Source of the DNA: Stictocephala bisonia
Taxonomy: Eukaryota > Arthropoda > Insecta > Hemiptera > Membracidae
Length of the DNA stretch: 64,000 nt
NCBI GenBank assembly: GCA_035578905.1
Contig: JAQJVL010000282.1
Span: 248,001 to 312,000 of the forward strand
Direction of reading: 5' to 3'
Position numbers and translations under genes: made by a program. The notes beneath the pieces were generated by a model, which saw only the letters and a program-made list of their open reading frames with translations, searched no databases and was not told where the DNA came from. Each line of letters starts with the position of its first letter. The stretch's first letter is position 1. Shown here piece by piece: positions 35,210 to 47,159 of this stretch.

Positions 35210-36403
35210 TGTAAATTTAACTTACGACTAGGCCTAAATAAAAAAAGATCAGTAGTAAATAATTATTCTTTTGTTGTGTCATTACTTTGTAAACCCACGT
35301 ACAAAAATGGTTTCTTGTAAGTAATGAACGGAGGTATTGACTTTGTCAAAACAAATCACAGATTGTTCTAAATTATTAAAGCAATGTTTCTATATCAAAT
35401 ATTGACTCATTTTATGGACGATATTAAGCTGGGGATAAAGCGGTGCTGTTTATATGCTGGTCAAGTCCAATATAACAAAAATTGCTATGCTCGTAAAAAT
35501 GTAATATTATTCCTTTAAATGGACCTCAGTTGATATACAGTAGTATTGTATTTTTGTGTTAGCCCCATTTTTACATTCAATTACAACATCTCAATAAGTA
35601 AGTTATTGTTATAAGTTTTTGAAATGTTCAAACTTTTATTTGTTCAAAGGCCCAATTAATAAGCCTATATGGGTATTTAATATTAACATTACACAATAAA
35701 GAAGGTATTTTTTTATACTTTTACTTAGAATATCAGGCTAGTCAATTTACTGCTAGTACAGACTTAATTTTATTTAAATAAATAAATAAAAAGTTGAATA
35801 AAAGCGATAGCACAGTAATTTAGTTAAAAGGAAAGGCGTCAATTTCATACTGTTATTGATTCAGCCTAACTAAAGTGTCACAGTGCTTTCGTGTAACATG
35901 GGGAACACGTACTGTATGATGTAATTTAGTTTTAGGAAGTTTTAATGTATTGTTGCAAAGACCGGATGCAGGTACAGCCTTGGACCGTTGGAGGTCACGT
36001 GACAGTCTAGCGGTCCGAGTGTGAGTTGGTGGGGGAAGGATCATTGATACATCCATTCATAATGTAGACTACTGTTTCTCCACACTTTCTATCTTAGTGA
36101 CTATTATTATCCCATACAAAATCTAGAGGATAACACTGTTCCAATAAATTGCACTATTGTATGTTTGAATTTTTATACATAAACTCTTTTCCTCTATGTG
36201 CTTCTCGTGACATTTAGGAATGTTTTTATACAATAATACCATATGTATTGTATTTTTGTAAAGGATCTTTTTTAGCGTTAGTAAATATTAAATTTCTGAA
36301 AGTCTGGGTCGTCAAATCTAGAATAATTAGAAAAAATGCGAACGGGCCTGAACTACTCTACGATATAATAGAGAATTAAACTTTTCTTTCAACCTCGTCA
36401 GAG
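34912..36403. other. AT-rich DNA including a TA microsatellite
   Basis: (TA)n occupies about 35117-35206 with a few interruptions. 35870-36060 is GC-richer but not coding-like. No gene supported. Confidence 0.55.
35117..35206. repeat. (TA)n microsatellite
   Basis: About 40 TA dinucleotides with short interruptions (TTTATATGTATAAA near 35138). Perfect self-complementarity makes it a likely cruciform or slippage site. Confidence 0.95.
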
Positions 36404-36446
36404 TTTTATCGATGTCCAAATCGAAGCCATTTGGACATCGATAAAA
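36404..36446. other. Perfect 18-bp-arm hairpin
   Basis: TTTTATCGATGTCCAAAT (36404-36421), a 7-base loop, then its exact reverse complement (36429-36446). The perfect match over 18 bp in otherwise unstructured AT-rich DNA suggests a recent inverted duplication or a structured transcript. Confidence 0.85.
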
Positions 36447-39399
36447 TTTGATTTCGGAGCCAATCTTCAAAACAATAACGTCTTAAATTGTAGTAGTCAG
36501 TTTATTTATCTTGCTAAGAAAATTTGCAACAACTGCACGCGAGTTTTCTAAGCAACGAGCTTCCTTGATATCTGCAACTCATAACGTTGATCGAGGAACT
36601 TGGCAAAGAGAAAGGAATTTGTTTGTGATTTAAGAGTCTACTATACCTGCCGAATCTTGAATTTTATTCTCGTCTCGAAAAGGCCTATGTAAATTTCAAA
36701 AAAAAGATTACAGCTTTATTTAAGAACGTACAATTTTCTTAATTTTTTTTAAAGAAAACACAATTATTGCCTAGAACCTTCTGAGATCAGATTAAAATTT
36801 TATTCCTTGATTTGTTTTAAATACAAATAACTTCTTTTTATAATTCAACTTTTTTAAATTAACAAAATCAGAAAAAAAATCTTTCAGGGGGCACTAGTCA
36901 TACTTGTCTTATAAAACACGTTAAATACATACATAGTTACAAACAAAATACAAATGGAAATAGTTTTCAAGTGAAGTAAACTTTGACTGCAAAACGTTGT
37001 TGTTAGCTTCTGATAAACTGGCGCTGCCTGTTATCCTAGCGGCCTGGCGATGAAGCAGTGGTTTGAGGACGGACATCGACAATTTGATGGTCAAAGGTGT
37101 TGTATGTAGTTCCAACTTCAACACCAGGTAAATGGTTGGAGACTAGACTGCGACAAAATTATTCACTGGAGAATACTGTTAAGTGATACATGTAGACTAC
37201 GCAGTATTTCAAGGCCAGTAAGATAAATTATATCGTGGATACTTCTGCATCTCATTGCCGTTACGTCTAGAGCGTTTGTTTTTACAATATGGTATTGTAA
37301 TCCACCGGTTGTTTCTCTCTAGCGGTCACCAGTCACACCGGTACGTAGCACGTAACCAATTGGACAACAACGGGGTCAGTCTATACGTCAGCTTGCATCA
37401 CCACGTCTACCTCGCCAAGTGATTTGTTATGGGGAAATGTCTTTCATTGTTTGAACAGAGTCTCGTTACAAGAACGTAAATATTTTGTCTTGTCAGCCAT
37501 GTACAAATTATCTTCGTTGAGGACGAGGTATATTTGAGTTTCATCGCACCTTCGTGATAGTAAACTATTTACAGAAAAAGAGGAACTTTACCTAACTATC
37601 CTTTCTTAGATAGGAGTAAGGAAATGCCAGTTAATATATCGCAAGTTGGTTTTAAATGGCGTGAGAACACGGAAACGTTACTCTAGATAAGTTAATATTC
37701 GCTTCCTCTCATGGACACAGATACATCTTATAGAGGAGTTTATCTGTATATATGATGATAAATTATCTTGATTTAGAGTGAATTTTGTCGAGGATTTACA
37801 GCAGGAAGAAGAGTTTGCGTCGACGACCACCTCACAGATCCACAAAGTCGAGGTCTGTGGTGACTCCTTGTTGTGTGGGCCGCGGCCTTGCCCTCTCTGC
37901 CTCGCCCTCGCCTCTTGCTGTGCCAAGCACGCTGGGTTGAGTCATGCTCCATGCTGGGCTTGTGTAGCCTACTATTCAGTCTCTACCGTTTTCCAAACGT
38001 TGACCCCAACGGAACAATTCTCGCCCAACCTGTTCTCAGATACTTCAATACATCTTTCGGCGGATGGCATAAATGAATATTTTCTGCTCACCGTTATTAC
38101 TTTGTCGGCGAGATTGTTGTTGGGATTTCGGTGCCCAAGAACATATCCGGTTTATAAAGTTTCCTTTTTTATCAAGGATGTTCCCAAGAATGATGTTATT
38201 TCTGACTTGAAGTTAATGAGAATCCTACATTCGATTGATTAATCATCTACGTTTTATTATCTACTGTATCATAAAATCAACAAGTTTGTCATTTAACTTA
38301 ATCAACAACATGGAGCCGCAAAATCCTAGCTATGTCCAATATGTTGTGAGTATATTTTTATGTCAATTTGAAGTTTTTTTATCATAATGCCGGTTGGTTC
38401 AATTATCAAAGTGATTGTAAAACAAATAACTTACGTTTTCTAATAATTTAATTTTTTAAATTCATAATGCAGCTAATTTTTTTACTTCTGCAGTTGTACT
38501 ACGTTTATGTTTAGATGTATTCTTATTGTCGAGGAATGCCAAAAGCTAGTATCAGTAGATAAAAACGCACTTTCACTGGAGATAAAAATCCTCAAGTCAG
38601 TATGCTATACCAGTTGGAAAACTTAGTCCTTATCCCAGTCAAAGAGTGCCACAGAATAGGCTGATACCATCTAAGGCATGAGAGAGATTGAAGAAGCGAT
38701 CCACTAATTGGAGCAGCAGCAGACTTTCGCCAGACCAATCAATGGTCCATGTCGATGGTGCAGCACGACTTGCTGAATTGGACTTTTTTCTGTCTTGAGA
38801 ACTGGTCGATTATCTATCTTTCTTTGTTTTGTCAAAGACTATTTATCCTGAACAGTACTCATAATATATGTAACGTTGTGTGTGTTTTTATTTATTTACT
38901 AACATTTCTAAGCTACCTAAACTATCTAAGCTCAAAAGCCATTCTAATTTTTCACAACTATTCATGTTTACTTGAATTAGGCAATTTGAGATATAAGTTA
39001 CGTCTACACATGGCCATCATTGATTTTATTAGTGATACGAATGATGATAAGCTTAAATTATATAAAGCCAACAAAAGAAACCCATATTGCTTTTCGTAAA
39101 TATGTGATTGTTTGCCACCTCCCTAAGTCCAAATACACGTGCTAAACTTGTATACTATTGGCATAATGTCTAAATATATTGTCTAACCTGTATAGGTTAA
39201 GAACTGCTCAACTTCTTAAAGTGAAGGTCTCTATTACAGTCAAGGGAAAACTAAGAGCTAAAAATAGCCTGTATGATACATAAGTTTTAATGAAAATCAA
39301 ATCAATCCAGCTCGATTAATGGTGTCCTATTATTGCATTTAGTTTACTTAGTTGAAACGTCTTCCACGTAATATCTCGTCCATTTACGTATTGAGTGTT
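36447..39399. other. Non-coding DNA; GC island at 37780-38010
   Basis: Within about 3 kb the only notable stretch is 37780-38010, clearly GC-richer. A plus frame (37778-38242, 154 codons) runs through it and has a cysteine-rich middle (CGPRPCPLCLALASCCAKH). A minus frame is also open. No family or paired splice sites are seen. The AT-rich 116-codon frame at 38749-39099 looks like chance. Confidence 0.35.
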
Positions 39400-39700
39400 A
39401 TCCTCTTTCAGACATTCGTATGCGCTCTCCTCTCCCAGTTTATCGGGACCATGAGATCATTTGAACACTGCTGCCTGGCTTTTCCCCTATAAGCATCTTG
39501 TTCATTTCCCTATGGAGTTATCCTGTTTTAGCACGTTGTTGTGCGCTCTCCTCTTCCAGGTTTAAAAAAACCATAAGATCCTTTGGACACTGCTGCATTG
39601 CTCTTGCCTAAGTAACTCATCGTTCATTTACACATCTAGTTTTTCGAGGACCATGAAATCTTTTTAACAATGGTGTCTTGCTCTTCTCACCGATCACCTT
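39400..39700. repeat. Degenerate ~120-bp tandem repeat, 2-3 copies
   Basis: GCGCTCTCCTCT(C/T)CCAG, ACCAT(G/A)AGATC(A/C)TTTG and CACTGCTGC recur at 39422 and 39543 (121 bp apart). A weaker third copy runs to about 39690 (ACCATGAAATC, GGTGTCTTGCTCTT). Confidence 0.6.
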
Positions 39701-39973
39701 TCCTCTGTCCTGGTCTTCACAGGCAAAAAAAATAAGTATATTCATTATCTCATCTGCAGTAACTTTCTTTCTCTTGTTCTTCTTATACTCCAGTTGTGTA
39801 TAGATGAATTCTATTTAACAAAGTACAGTTCACAAGAAAAAAGCGTGAATTTGATATCGAGTGATCACTTTCTCCAGAGTTGGCCAAGTTCGGTGAAGCG
39901 ATAACGTGTGAAGTCCCGCTGTCGTGGTTTCTGGTCACAAACGTTCCGTCACCCTTGTTCGATCCTCCTACGT

Positions 39974-40098
39974 CGGTATACCACAGTAGGATCGATATCC
40001 GGAGATCTAACGCCTAGTCATCCATGGTCGATTCTCTTATAAGTCGTTATACCACCATAGGATCGTTATCCCGAGGTCTAACGAGTCTTGGCCGTTTT
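39974..40098. repeat. Two ~42-bp direct repeats, ~83 bp apart
   Basis: GTCG(G/T)TATACCAC followed by TAGGATCG(A/T)TATCC and AG(A/G)TCTAACG occurs twice. The copies are diverged, so this is an old duplication. Confidence 0.5.
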
Positions 40099-41384
40099 AC
40101 GACTTCCTACGTTTATAGCTGCTCTAACTGCTTTTATCCTCTGAATGTGTCTGTAGTAATAGTATCAATATTTGATTCGCTTTTCATTAATGATAACTAG
40201 CGCTGTGGAGATCTATTTAAGCTTACTTTTAATTAAAATAATAATAATAGGTTGAATTTATTTTCGTTTTATTTCGTCATAAAGCTGAATCTTGTTATTA
40301 ATACATTTTTAACAAAATGCTTGAATTATCCTTGCTAATTAGGTGATGGACTGTTTGATAAGTTAGTAATAATCATGTTTGAAAGCAACGTCCAAATAAT
40401 TTGACTAAATAATAGAGTAATATTTATTTACGTAATTAAACACGTTCTTAATATAAAGTCAGTTTAAAAAATGTAACCAAACAAGTAACGAATGTTTAGT
40501 TATTCATCGTTATGTGTACAAGAGATTGGAGGAAGTGTTTTACGTAGTCCGACGTAACTTGGCAATTTGCGATCAGCTTGGTGGGCAATTTCCCACACTT
40601 AGTCACTTTCATTATTACAAGCATCACTTTCGCCATTGCAATTATCCGTTGTAACATCATTTGTGTCTTGTGGAAATCGACTGTCCCAAACATGGAGAGG
40701 AGGATGTTGAACTAACCGATTTGTGGAGACTACAACGCGCGTGAATGCAGAAGTCGGCTACACTTAATGTTTGTGAAAAATATGGCAATAATACGCATTT
40801 TTCTATGTTTTCTGTTTAATAGAGACATTTATATTGGTATATGGGTTGTTTGACTGTTTAAAATCGATGCCAAATAGCATTTTTACTGCAGTAAAATGAA
40901 ATAAAAATGATATTATTCAAGGAGTGGACTTATGAATAGTAATTTAACTGTCACTCAGTACATAAACAGTTTGTATTTAGAGTCAGCATTTAAGAGTCTT
41001 AAGATAAAATTAGTATTTTTGTTAACACGTTATTCAATTAATTGATGGATTCCAAAGAGTTTCCCTTTGAAAATTCATAAATCCAATTGAGTGGCATTAA
41101 GTAGTTTAATTCAAGACGAACCCGTAATTTTCAACTCTATTGTAATATAATAAAGTACAAAAATCCAGTTTTATTTAGATTAACCGTAACGTTCAACAAT
41201 TGCCCAATAAATACTACAATGTACAATAAATAACTCTATCCTGCACTCCTGGTGCCTACAGTCAATAGACCAACCTTAGCTAGAGTTCTTGGAATGTAAG
41301 ATACAACAATATTTCTATTCTTTTCTGATGTGAAGTAACAAGTAGCAACAAACAACGAACTTTTTTCTTAAAACATAATACCAA
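40099..41384. other. AT-rich non-coding DNA
   Basis: No supportable gene. The short minus frame at 40496-40693 lacks family or splice support. Confidence 0.45.
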
Positions 41385-41870
41385 CGATGATTCGAGTGCT
41401 TCAAAGTACATCATATCACTTCCTCCTTTCCTTTGGTGCCTCCAGTTAGTACCATGATAAGTTGGAGTTAAAAGGAACATCACTTAATTCCCTCCTTACT
41501 TACAGGTTCCTTCAGGCCTCAAGGGTACTTAAAATGTTCCAAGGTACAGCAAATAACTTCCTCCTTCCCTCTAGAGCATCCAGTTAGAACAACAATAAGT
41601 TGGAGTTCCAAAGTACAGCACCTAATTCCCTCCTTACTTACCGGTTCCTACAGGCATGAACTCAAGGGTACTTGAAATGTTCCAAGGTACAGCAAATAAC
41701 TTCCTCTTCCCTCTAGAGCATCCAGTTAGAACAACAATAAGTTGGAGTTCCAAAGTACAGCACTTAATTCCCTTCTTACTAATATAGACTTACCCCAGCA
41801 AGAGTTCCTTCAAGCATGGTTCTTCAAGGGTACTTGAAATATTGTAAGGTACAACAACAAATTACCCCCT
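41385..41870 (-). repeat. ~140-bp tandem repeat carrying splice-donor-like sites
   Basis: About three copies, anchored by GTTGGAGTT at 41461, 41599 and 41741 (spacing 138 and 142). On the minus strand each unit has TACCTTGGAACATTTCAAGT, a short segment and then an AGGAACC-type block followed by GTAAGTAAGG or GTAAGTC, which are consensus 5' splice donors. The unit also overlaps the downstream end of the open frame at 41810-42127, so the array appears to have grown from an exon/intron border or from a dispersed repeat containing one. Confidence 0.7.
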
Positions 41871-42127
41871 TCTTTCTCGGTGCTCGCAGCGACACACATG
41901 GTCGTCTCTAGGCGGAAGGGGACTGAAGCTGGGTGTTTCTGGATGTAGTTCAGTTCAGGCAAATACACGCTGTACTCTACAGTTGGTCCAGCCGTCATGG
42001 CAGCCTTATGGTGGTGGTCATTATCCGCCGGCTCTGTGTTTAGTTGAGTCGTATAATGAACAATAAACGGGAGTGAGGAGTTTTCTTCTGTAACGCACCT
42101 TAAGGGCTTTGTTCTTTCATAGCGCAA
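41810..42127 (-). CDS. Candidate exon of unidentified gene
   Basis: A minus-strand frame of 105 codons lies in balanced-composition sequence, with coding-like third-base use. It includes SLPFIVHYTTQLNTEPADND and VEYSVYLPELNYIQKHPASV then PFRLETTMCVAAST. A possible acceptor (GCGTTACAG) lies at about 42099-42091 on that strand. Donor candidates are GGGG|GTAATT near 41868 and GGG|GTAAGTC at about 41797. With the latter the frame would already have stopped (TGA near 41812). I do not recognise the protein. Its 3' edge is part of the ~140-bp repeat to the left, which lowers confidence because the frame may belong to a repeat. Confidence 0.3.
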   Translation of the reverse strand: MRYERTKPLRCVTEENSSLPFIVHYTTQLNTEPADNDHHHKAAMTAGPTVEYSVYLPELNYIQKHPASVPFRLETTMCVAASTEKEGGNLLLYLTIFQVPLKNHA

Positions 42128-43055
42128 CTATAAGCCATGTTAGTTATGGCCGTTCTTCCTTGCAAAAACTGCTGGACCCGAGTTTACTGCAGCCCCTCGT
42201 CATCTGTAGGCGTACTTAATAAGTTATTAACGTCCTCCAAGTCTAATGTCTTTCATGTATAAAAGTTTGTCATTAATTACCAGCATCTTGGAAGAAACTA
42301 TTTTTCAGAAACTTCTTCCGGTTCAGAGAAGATTTCGATTAGTATTTTAAATAAATCAATCCAAGCCCAAGAATCGGAAAATGGAGAATCTTTCCTTTAT
42401 CGAATCGATTTTTAATTTTGATGAACAAAACAAACTACATATCATTCTTCAAGCTCTTTTCTTACTGAATATATAATTTACTGTTTAAGATGATTCAAAC
42501 ATTTAATTAATTGTAGTTATTTATTTGGTAAGGCCTTTCTTACACTAGTTTAGGTATGTCTGAAGATAGTAACATCGTTACCAAAAGGTCTTACAAAACA
42601 AAAAAAAATAAAAAAAAAACTATAATTACTGGAGTGTTTGATTGATTCATCTTTAACATTATATAATTTACGAACATCTAGTTATAGATTGTATACTTAT
42701 TATTCGTAGTTTAGTTGAAACGACATATCACGTATGATACTGTAAATCCTGTCTTACATTTTTAATTATCAGGTGTTTTGAAAGTCGTTCATAAATCGTT
42801 TACAAATTATTTCCCAAACATTTTGAATAGACAGGACACATTCTAAAGTGTTTTAATTATTATCAGAACAAAATTATAGTTAACGTCTTGTAAGTAAGTT
42901 GGTTTAAGTTGCTATTTTCCCTTTTTTAGTCAACATACTAGTACAAATGTCCTTGAACATAATGTAAATGTTTAGCCCTTGCCTGAGGGTTTCATCACTT
43001 TCAGATAGGTAATCATTGTGCTAGCGTCGAGTTGATATCCAAGATAGCGCTGATA
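42128..43055. other. AT-rich non-coding DNA
   Basis: No gene. Poly-A stretches at about 42598-42622. Confidence 0.5.
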
Positions 43056-43654
43056 AAATTGTCTATTCTACAATCTCAAGGGTTTTTCAGTTAGATGGAT
43101 AAATTAGTATGCCACAAATTGTCTATTCTACACTCTCAAGTGTTTTTCAGTTAGATGGATAAATTAGTATGCCACAAATTGTCTATTCTACACTCTCAAG
43201 TGTTTTTCAGTTAGATGGATAAATTAGTATGCCACAAATTGTCTATTCTACAATCTCAAGTGTTTTTCAGTTAGATGGATAAATTAGTATGCCACAAATT
43301 GTCTATTCTACAATCTCAAGTGTTTTTCAGTTAGATGGATAAATTAGAATGTCACAAATTGTCTATTCTACACTCTCAAGTGTTTTTCAGTTAAATGGAT
43401 AAATTATTATGCCACAAATTGTCTATTCTACACTCTCAAGTGTTTTTCAGTTAGATGGATAAATTAGTATGCCACAAATTGTCTATTCTACAATCTCAAG
43501 TGTTTTTCAGTTAGATGGATAAATTAGTATGCCAAAATTGTCTATTCTACAATCTCAAGTGTTTTTCAGTTAGATGGATAAATTAGTATGCCACAAATTG
43601 TCTATTCTACACTCTCAAGTGTTTTTCAGTTAGATAGATAAATTAGTATCCCAC
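43056..43654. repeat. 60-bp minisatellite, 10 copies
   Basis: The unit AAATTGTCTATTCTACA(C/A)TC, TCAAGTGTTTTTCAGTTAGA and TGGATAAATTAGTATGCCAC is repeated ten times with almost no divergence. One copy is 59 bp. It contains an acceptor-like TGTTTTTCAG in every unit. Confidence 0.97.
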
Positions 43655-44129
43655 AAGTTCCAACTTTAATTCATTAATTTAGCAATCGATAAAATGACTT
43701 GTATTTTATAACGACTTTAAAATTATGTACCTGTTCCTTGGTTTGATTTTGTCAGCTAGTTTAACTGTACAAGTATTAGGAGTCTATCTTAGGAAATAGC
43801 ACCGTCAGAGTTGAATCAATTACTTTATGAAGTGAAGGAAGATTTTGACTAGGAAGTGCTTCTTCTCATTAAATTGGCTCTCCTCCTTCCTTTGACCATC
43901 GAGAATCCAGAGAACTCCGCAAAGATTTTGTATGTATGAGAATGTACAACTATGGTGACAAGAGCGTACTTCTTGGCTGTAGGGTATGGTTAGAAATAGA
44001 GGAGCAAGGGGCCTATAGAAAATACAATATGCAGGGCAAAGGATAAGACTAACATGTGTGATAATACCCTTCTTACGTGACTGAAAATGTTGTCATACAG
44101 CTAATAACTGAATGCCAAAGGTTATTAAA
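43655..44129. other. Non-coding DNA
   Basis: Separates two minisatellites. No gene or RNA seen. Confidence 0.5.
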
Positions 44130-44735
44130 GCGATACTTGTCTATGAGGATTTTGTACAATGCCCGCAGGTCCCAGACCGAGGGTAACTATCAGGAGGAGC
44201 GTGGTGTTGGTGTCTATGAGGATTTTGTACAATGCCCGCAGGTCCCAGACCGAAGGGTAATTACCAGCAGGAGCGTGGTGCTGGTGTCTGTGGGGATGTT
44301 GTATAATTCCCGCAGGTCCCAGACCGAGGGGTAACTATCAGGAGGAGCGTGGTGCTGGTGTCTATGAGGATGTTGTACGATGCCCGCAGGTCCCAGACCG
44401 AAAGGTAATTACCAGAAGGAGTGTGGTGCTGGTGTTTGTGGGGATGTTGTATAATTCTCGCAGCTCCCAGACCGAAAGATAATTACCAGAAGGAGTGTGG
44501 TGCTGGTGTTTGTGGGGATGATGTATAATTCTCGCAGCTCCCAGACCGAGGGGTAACTATCAGGAGGAGCGTGGTGCTGGTGTCTGTGGGGATGTTGTAC
44601 AATGCCCGCAGGTCCCAGATCGAGGGGTAACTATCAGGAGGAGCGTGGTGTTGGTGTCTGTGGGGATGTTGTACAATGCCTGCAGGTCCCAGACCGAAGG
44701 GTAACTACCAGCACGAGCGTGGTGCTGGTGTTTGC
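44130..44735. repeat. 74-bp minisatellite, 8 copies
   Basis: Eight copies of CGCAG(G/C)TCCCAGACCGA, (A/T)A(A/C)TA(T/C)CAG(G/A/C)AGGAG and GTGGTG(C/T)TGGTGTCTRTG at 73-74-bp spacing. Copies fall into two or three sequence variants. Short open frames here are array products. Confidence 0.95.
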
Positions 44736-44929
44736 ATGGCTGCCGTCAATGACGTGCCGGAATGTAGTAACCTGTTTCCTCTGACCGGTCCACTCCCTTC
44801 TCTCTTCACAAATCCTCCATTCTTGGTTTTGTTTTATGATTCTCATGCATTTTACGTTTTACAACTCAAGACTGGCACTGGTGGATTCATTTTCAAAAGT
44901 TAATTATTTATAAATGCCACTCGTACGTA
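44736..44929. other. Spacer between minisatellites
   Basis: Slightly GC-richer at 44735-44800. No feature supported. Confidence 0.45.
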
Positions 44930-46569
44930 ACATGGCTTTGTTAATTATATAGACAGATATATTACTACTGTAGACCTCAACATGGCTTTGTTAATTATAT
45001 AGACAGATATATTACTACTGTAGACCTCAACATGGCTTTGTTAATCATATAGACAGATCTATTACTACTGTAAACCTCAACATGGCTTTGTTAATCATAT
45101 AGGCAGATCTATTACTACTGTAGACCTCAACATGGCTTTGTTAATCATATAGACAGATCTATTACTACTGTAGACCTTAACATGGCTTTGTTAATCATAT
45201 AGACAGATCTATTACTACTGTAGACTCAACATGGCTTTGTTAATCATATAGACAGATCTATTACTACTGTACACCTCAACATGGCTTTGTTAATCATATA
45301 GACAGATCTATTACTACTGTAGACCTCAACATGGCTTTGTTAATCGTATAGACAGATCTATTACTACTGTAGACCTCAACATGGCTTTATTAATCATATA
45401 GGCAGATCTATTACTACTGTAGACCTTAACATGGCTTTTTTAATCATATAGACAGATCTATTACTACTGTAGACCTCAACATGGCTTTGTTAATCATATA
45501 GACAGATCTATTACTACTGTAGACCTCAACATGGCTTTGTTAATCGTATAGACAGATCTATTACTACTGTAGACCTTAACATGGCTTTGTTAATCATATA
45601 GGCAGATCTATTACTACTGTAGACCTTAACATGGCTTTGTTAATCATATAGGCAGATCTATTACTACTGTAGACCTTAACATGGCTTTGTTAATCATATA
45701 TACAGATCTATTACTACTGTAGACTCAACATGGCTTTGTTAATCATATAGACAGATCTATTACTACTGTAGACCCCAACATGGCTTTGTTAATCATATAG
45801 ACAGATCTATTACTACTGTAGACCTCAACATGGCTTTGTTAATCATATAGACAGATCTATTACTACTGTAGACCTTAACATGGCTTTGTTAATCATATAG
45901 ACAGATCTATTACTACTGTAGACCTCAACATGGCTTTGTTAATCATATAGACAGATATATTACTACTGTAGACCTTAACATGGCTTTGTTAATCATATAG
46001 ACAGATCTATTACTACTGTAGACTCAACATGGCTTTGTTAATCATATAGACAGATCTATTACTACTGTAGACCTCAACATGGCTTTGTTAATCATATAGG
46101 CAGATCTATTACTACTGTAGACCTCAACATGGCTTTGTTAATCATATAGACAGATATATTACTACTGTAGACCTTAACATGGCTTTGTTAATCATATAGA
46201 CAGATCTATTACTACTGTAGACCTTAACATGGCTTTGTTAATCATATAGGCAGATCTATTACTACTATAGACCTTAACATGGCTTTGTTAATCATATAGA
46301 CAGATCTATTACTACTGTAGACCTTAACATGGCTTTGTTAATCATATAGACAGATCTATTACTACTGTAGACTCAACATGGCTTTGTTAATCATATAGAC
46401 AGATCTATTACTACTGTAGACCCCAACATGGCTTTTTTAATCATATATACAGATCTATTACTACTGTAGACCCCAACATGGCTTTTTTAATCATATATAC
46501 AGATCTATTACTACTGTAGACCCCAACATGGCTTTTTTAATCATATAGACAGATCTATTACTACTGTAG
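44930..46569. repeat. 50-bp minisatellite, 33 copies
   Basis: The unit ACATGGCTTTGTTAATCATA, TAGACAGATCTATTACTACT and GTAGACCTCA is repeated 33 times, mostly over 94% identical. Variant positions include ATAGAC/ATAGGC/ATATAC, AGATCT/AGATAT, GACCTCA/GACCTTA/GACCCCA and a 49-bp form with GACTCA. The 49-bp form occurs five times, irregularly spaced. The last three units carry a shared TTTTTT change, showing local spread. Confidence 0.97.
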
Positions 46570-47159
46570 GGTATTCTTCTTAATTTGCGTACTATATTAA
46601 ATGTACCAAAAGTTAGTTTAGTTTTAAAGATTGTTGATGGGTTTGTTATAAACGTTACTCATAAAATGAAATAAAATATTGACACAATTTTGACGGTGGT
46701 TTAATCCAAATCGATGATGGTGGTAAATTTGTGAGTGGATGCAAAGCTACACGAATCCCTTGCCGCCCTTGAAGAAGTATGTGCCAAAATAGTATCATTG
46801 AGGTATCAGAAATGATTCCCAATGATAAGGTGACGCACTAGCACAACCCTCAACATCGGGAACTCAGTAAAATCGACCAGTTAGGAAGTTTCTTTGGAAG
46901 TCATAATCTGATGCATAATCTGGGCTGAAAGTTGACTTATAGTATACACTCTCGGAAGTCTTGTTAAAAAAGGATCCTTTGCTGGGTTTGAATGCAAGCA
47001 CATCGAGGTGACGTACAAGGAGGAGTGAGGTGCGTATTTAAGATATTGGCATGGTCAGTGAGGTGGTTTTAAGTGCACAGATACAAGGAGGTATGAGGCC
47101 CGTGAGGGTTGCACGGTGCATGCACAGTTAGGTTAGGCACAGGAGATACAAGTTAAAGT
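46570..47159. other. Non-coding DNA with degenerate lead-in of next array
   Basis: From about 47040 the sequence contains scattered pieces of the 49-bp unit that follows (GAGGCCCGTGA, GCATGCACAGT) with irregular spacing, as expected at a decaying array edge. No gene seen. Confidence 0.55.

Noticed and set aside
38749..39099. 116-codon plus-strand hydrophobic frame
   Set aside because: AT-rich codons throughout, no splice sites and no family features. Such frames are expected by chance at this composition.
43056..43654. CRISPR-like regular spacing of 60 bp
   Set aside because: The whole 60-bp unit is conserved. There are no variable spacers and no cas genes.
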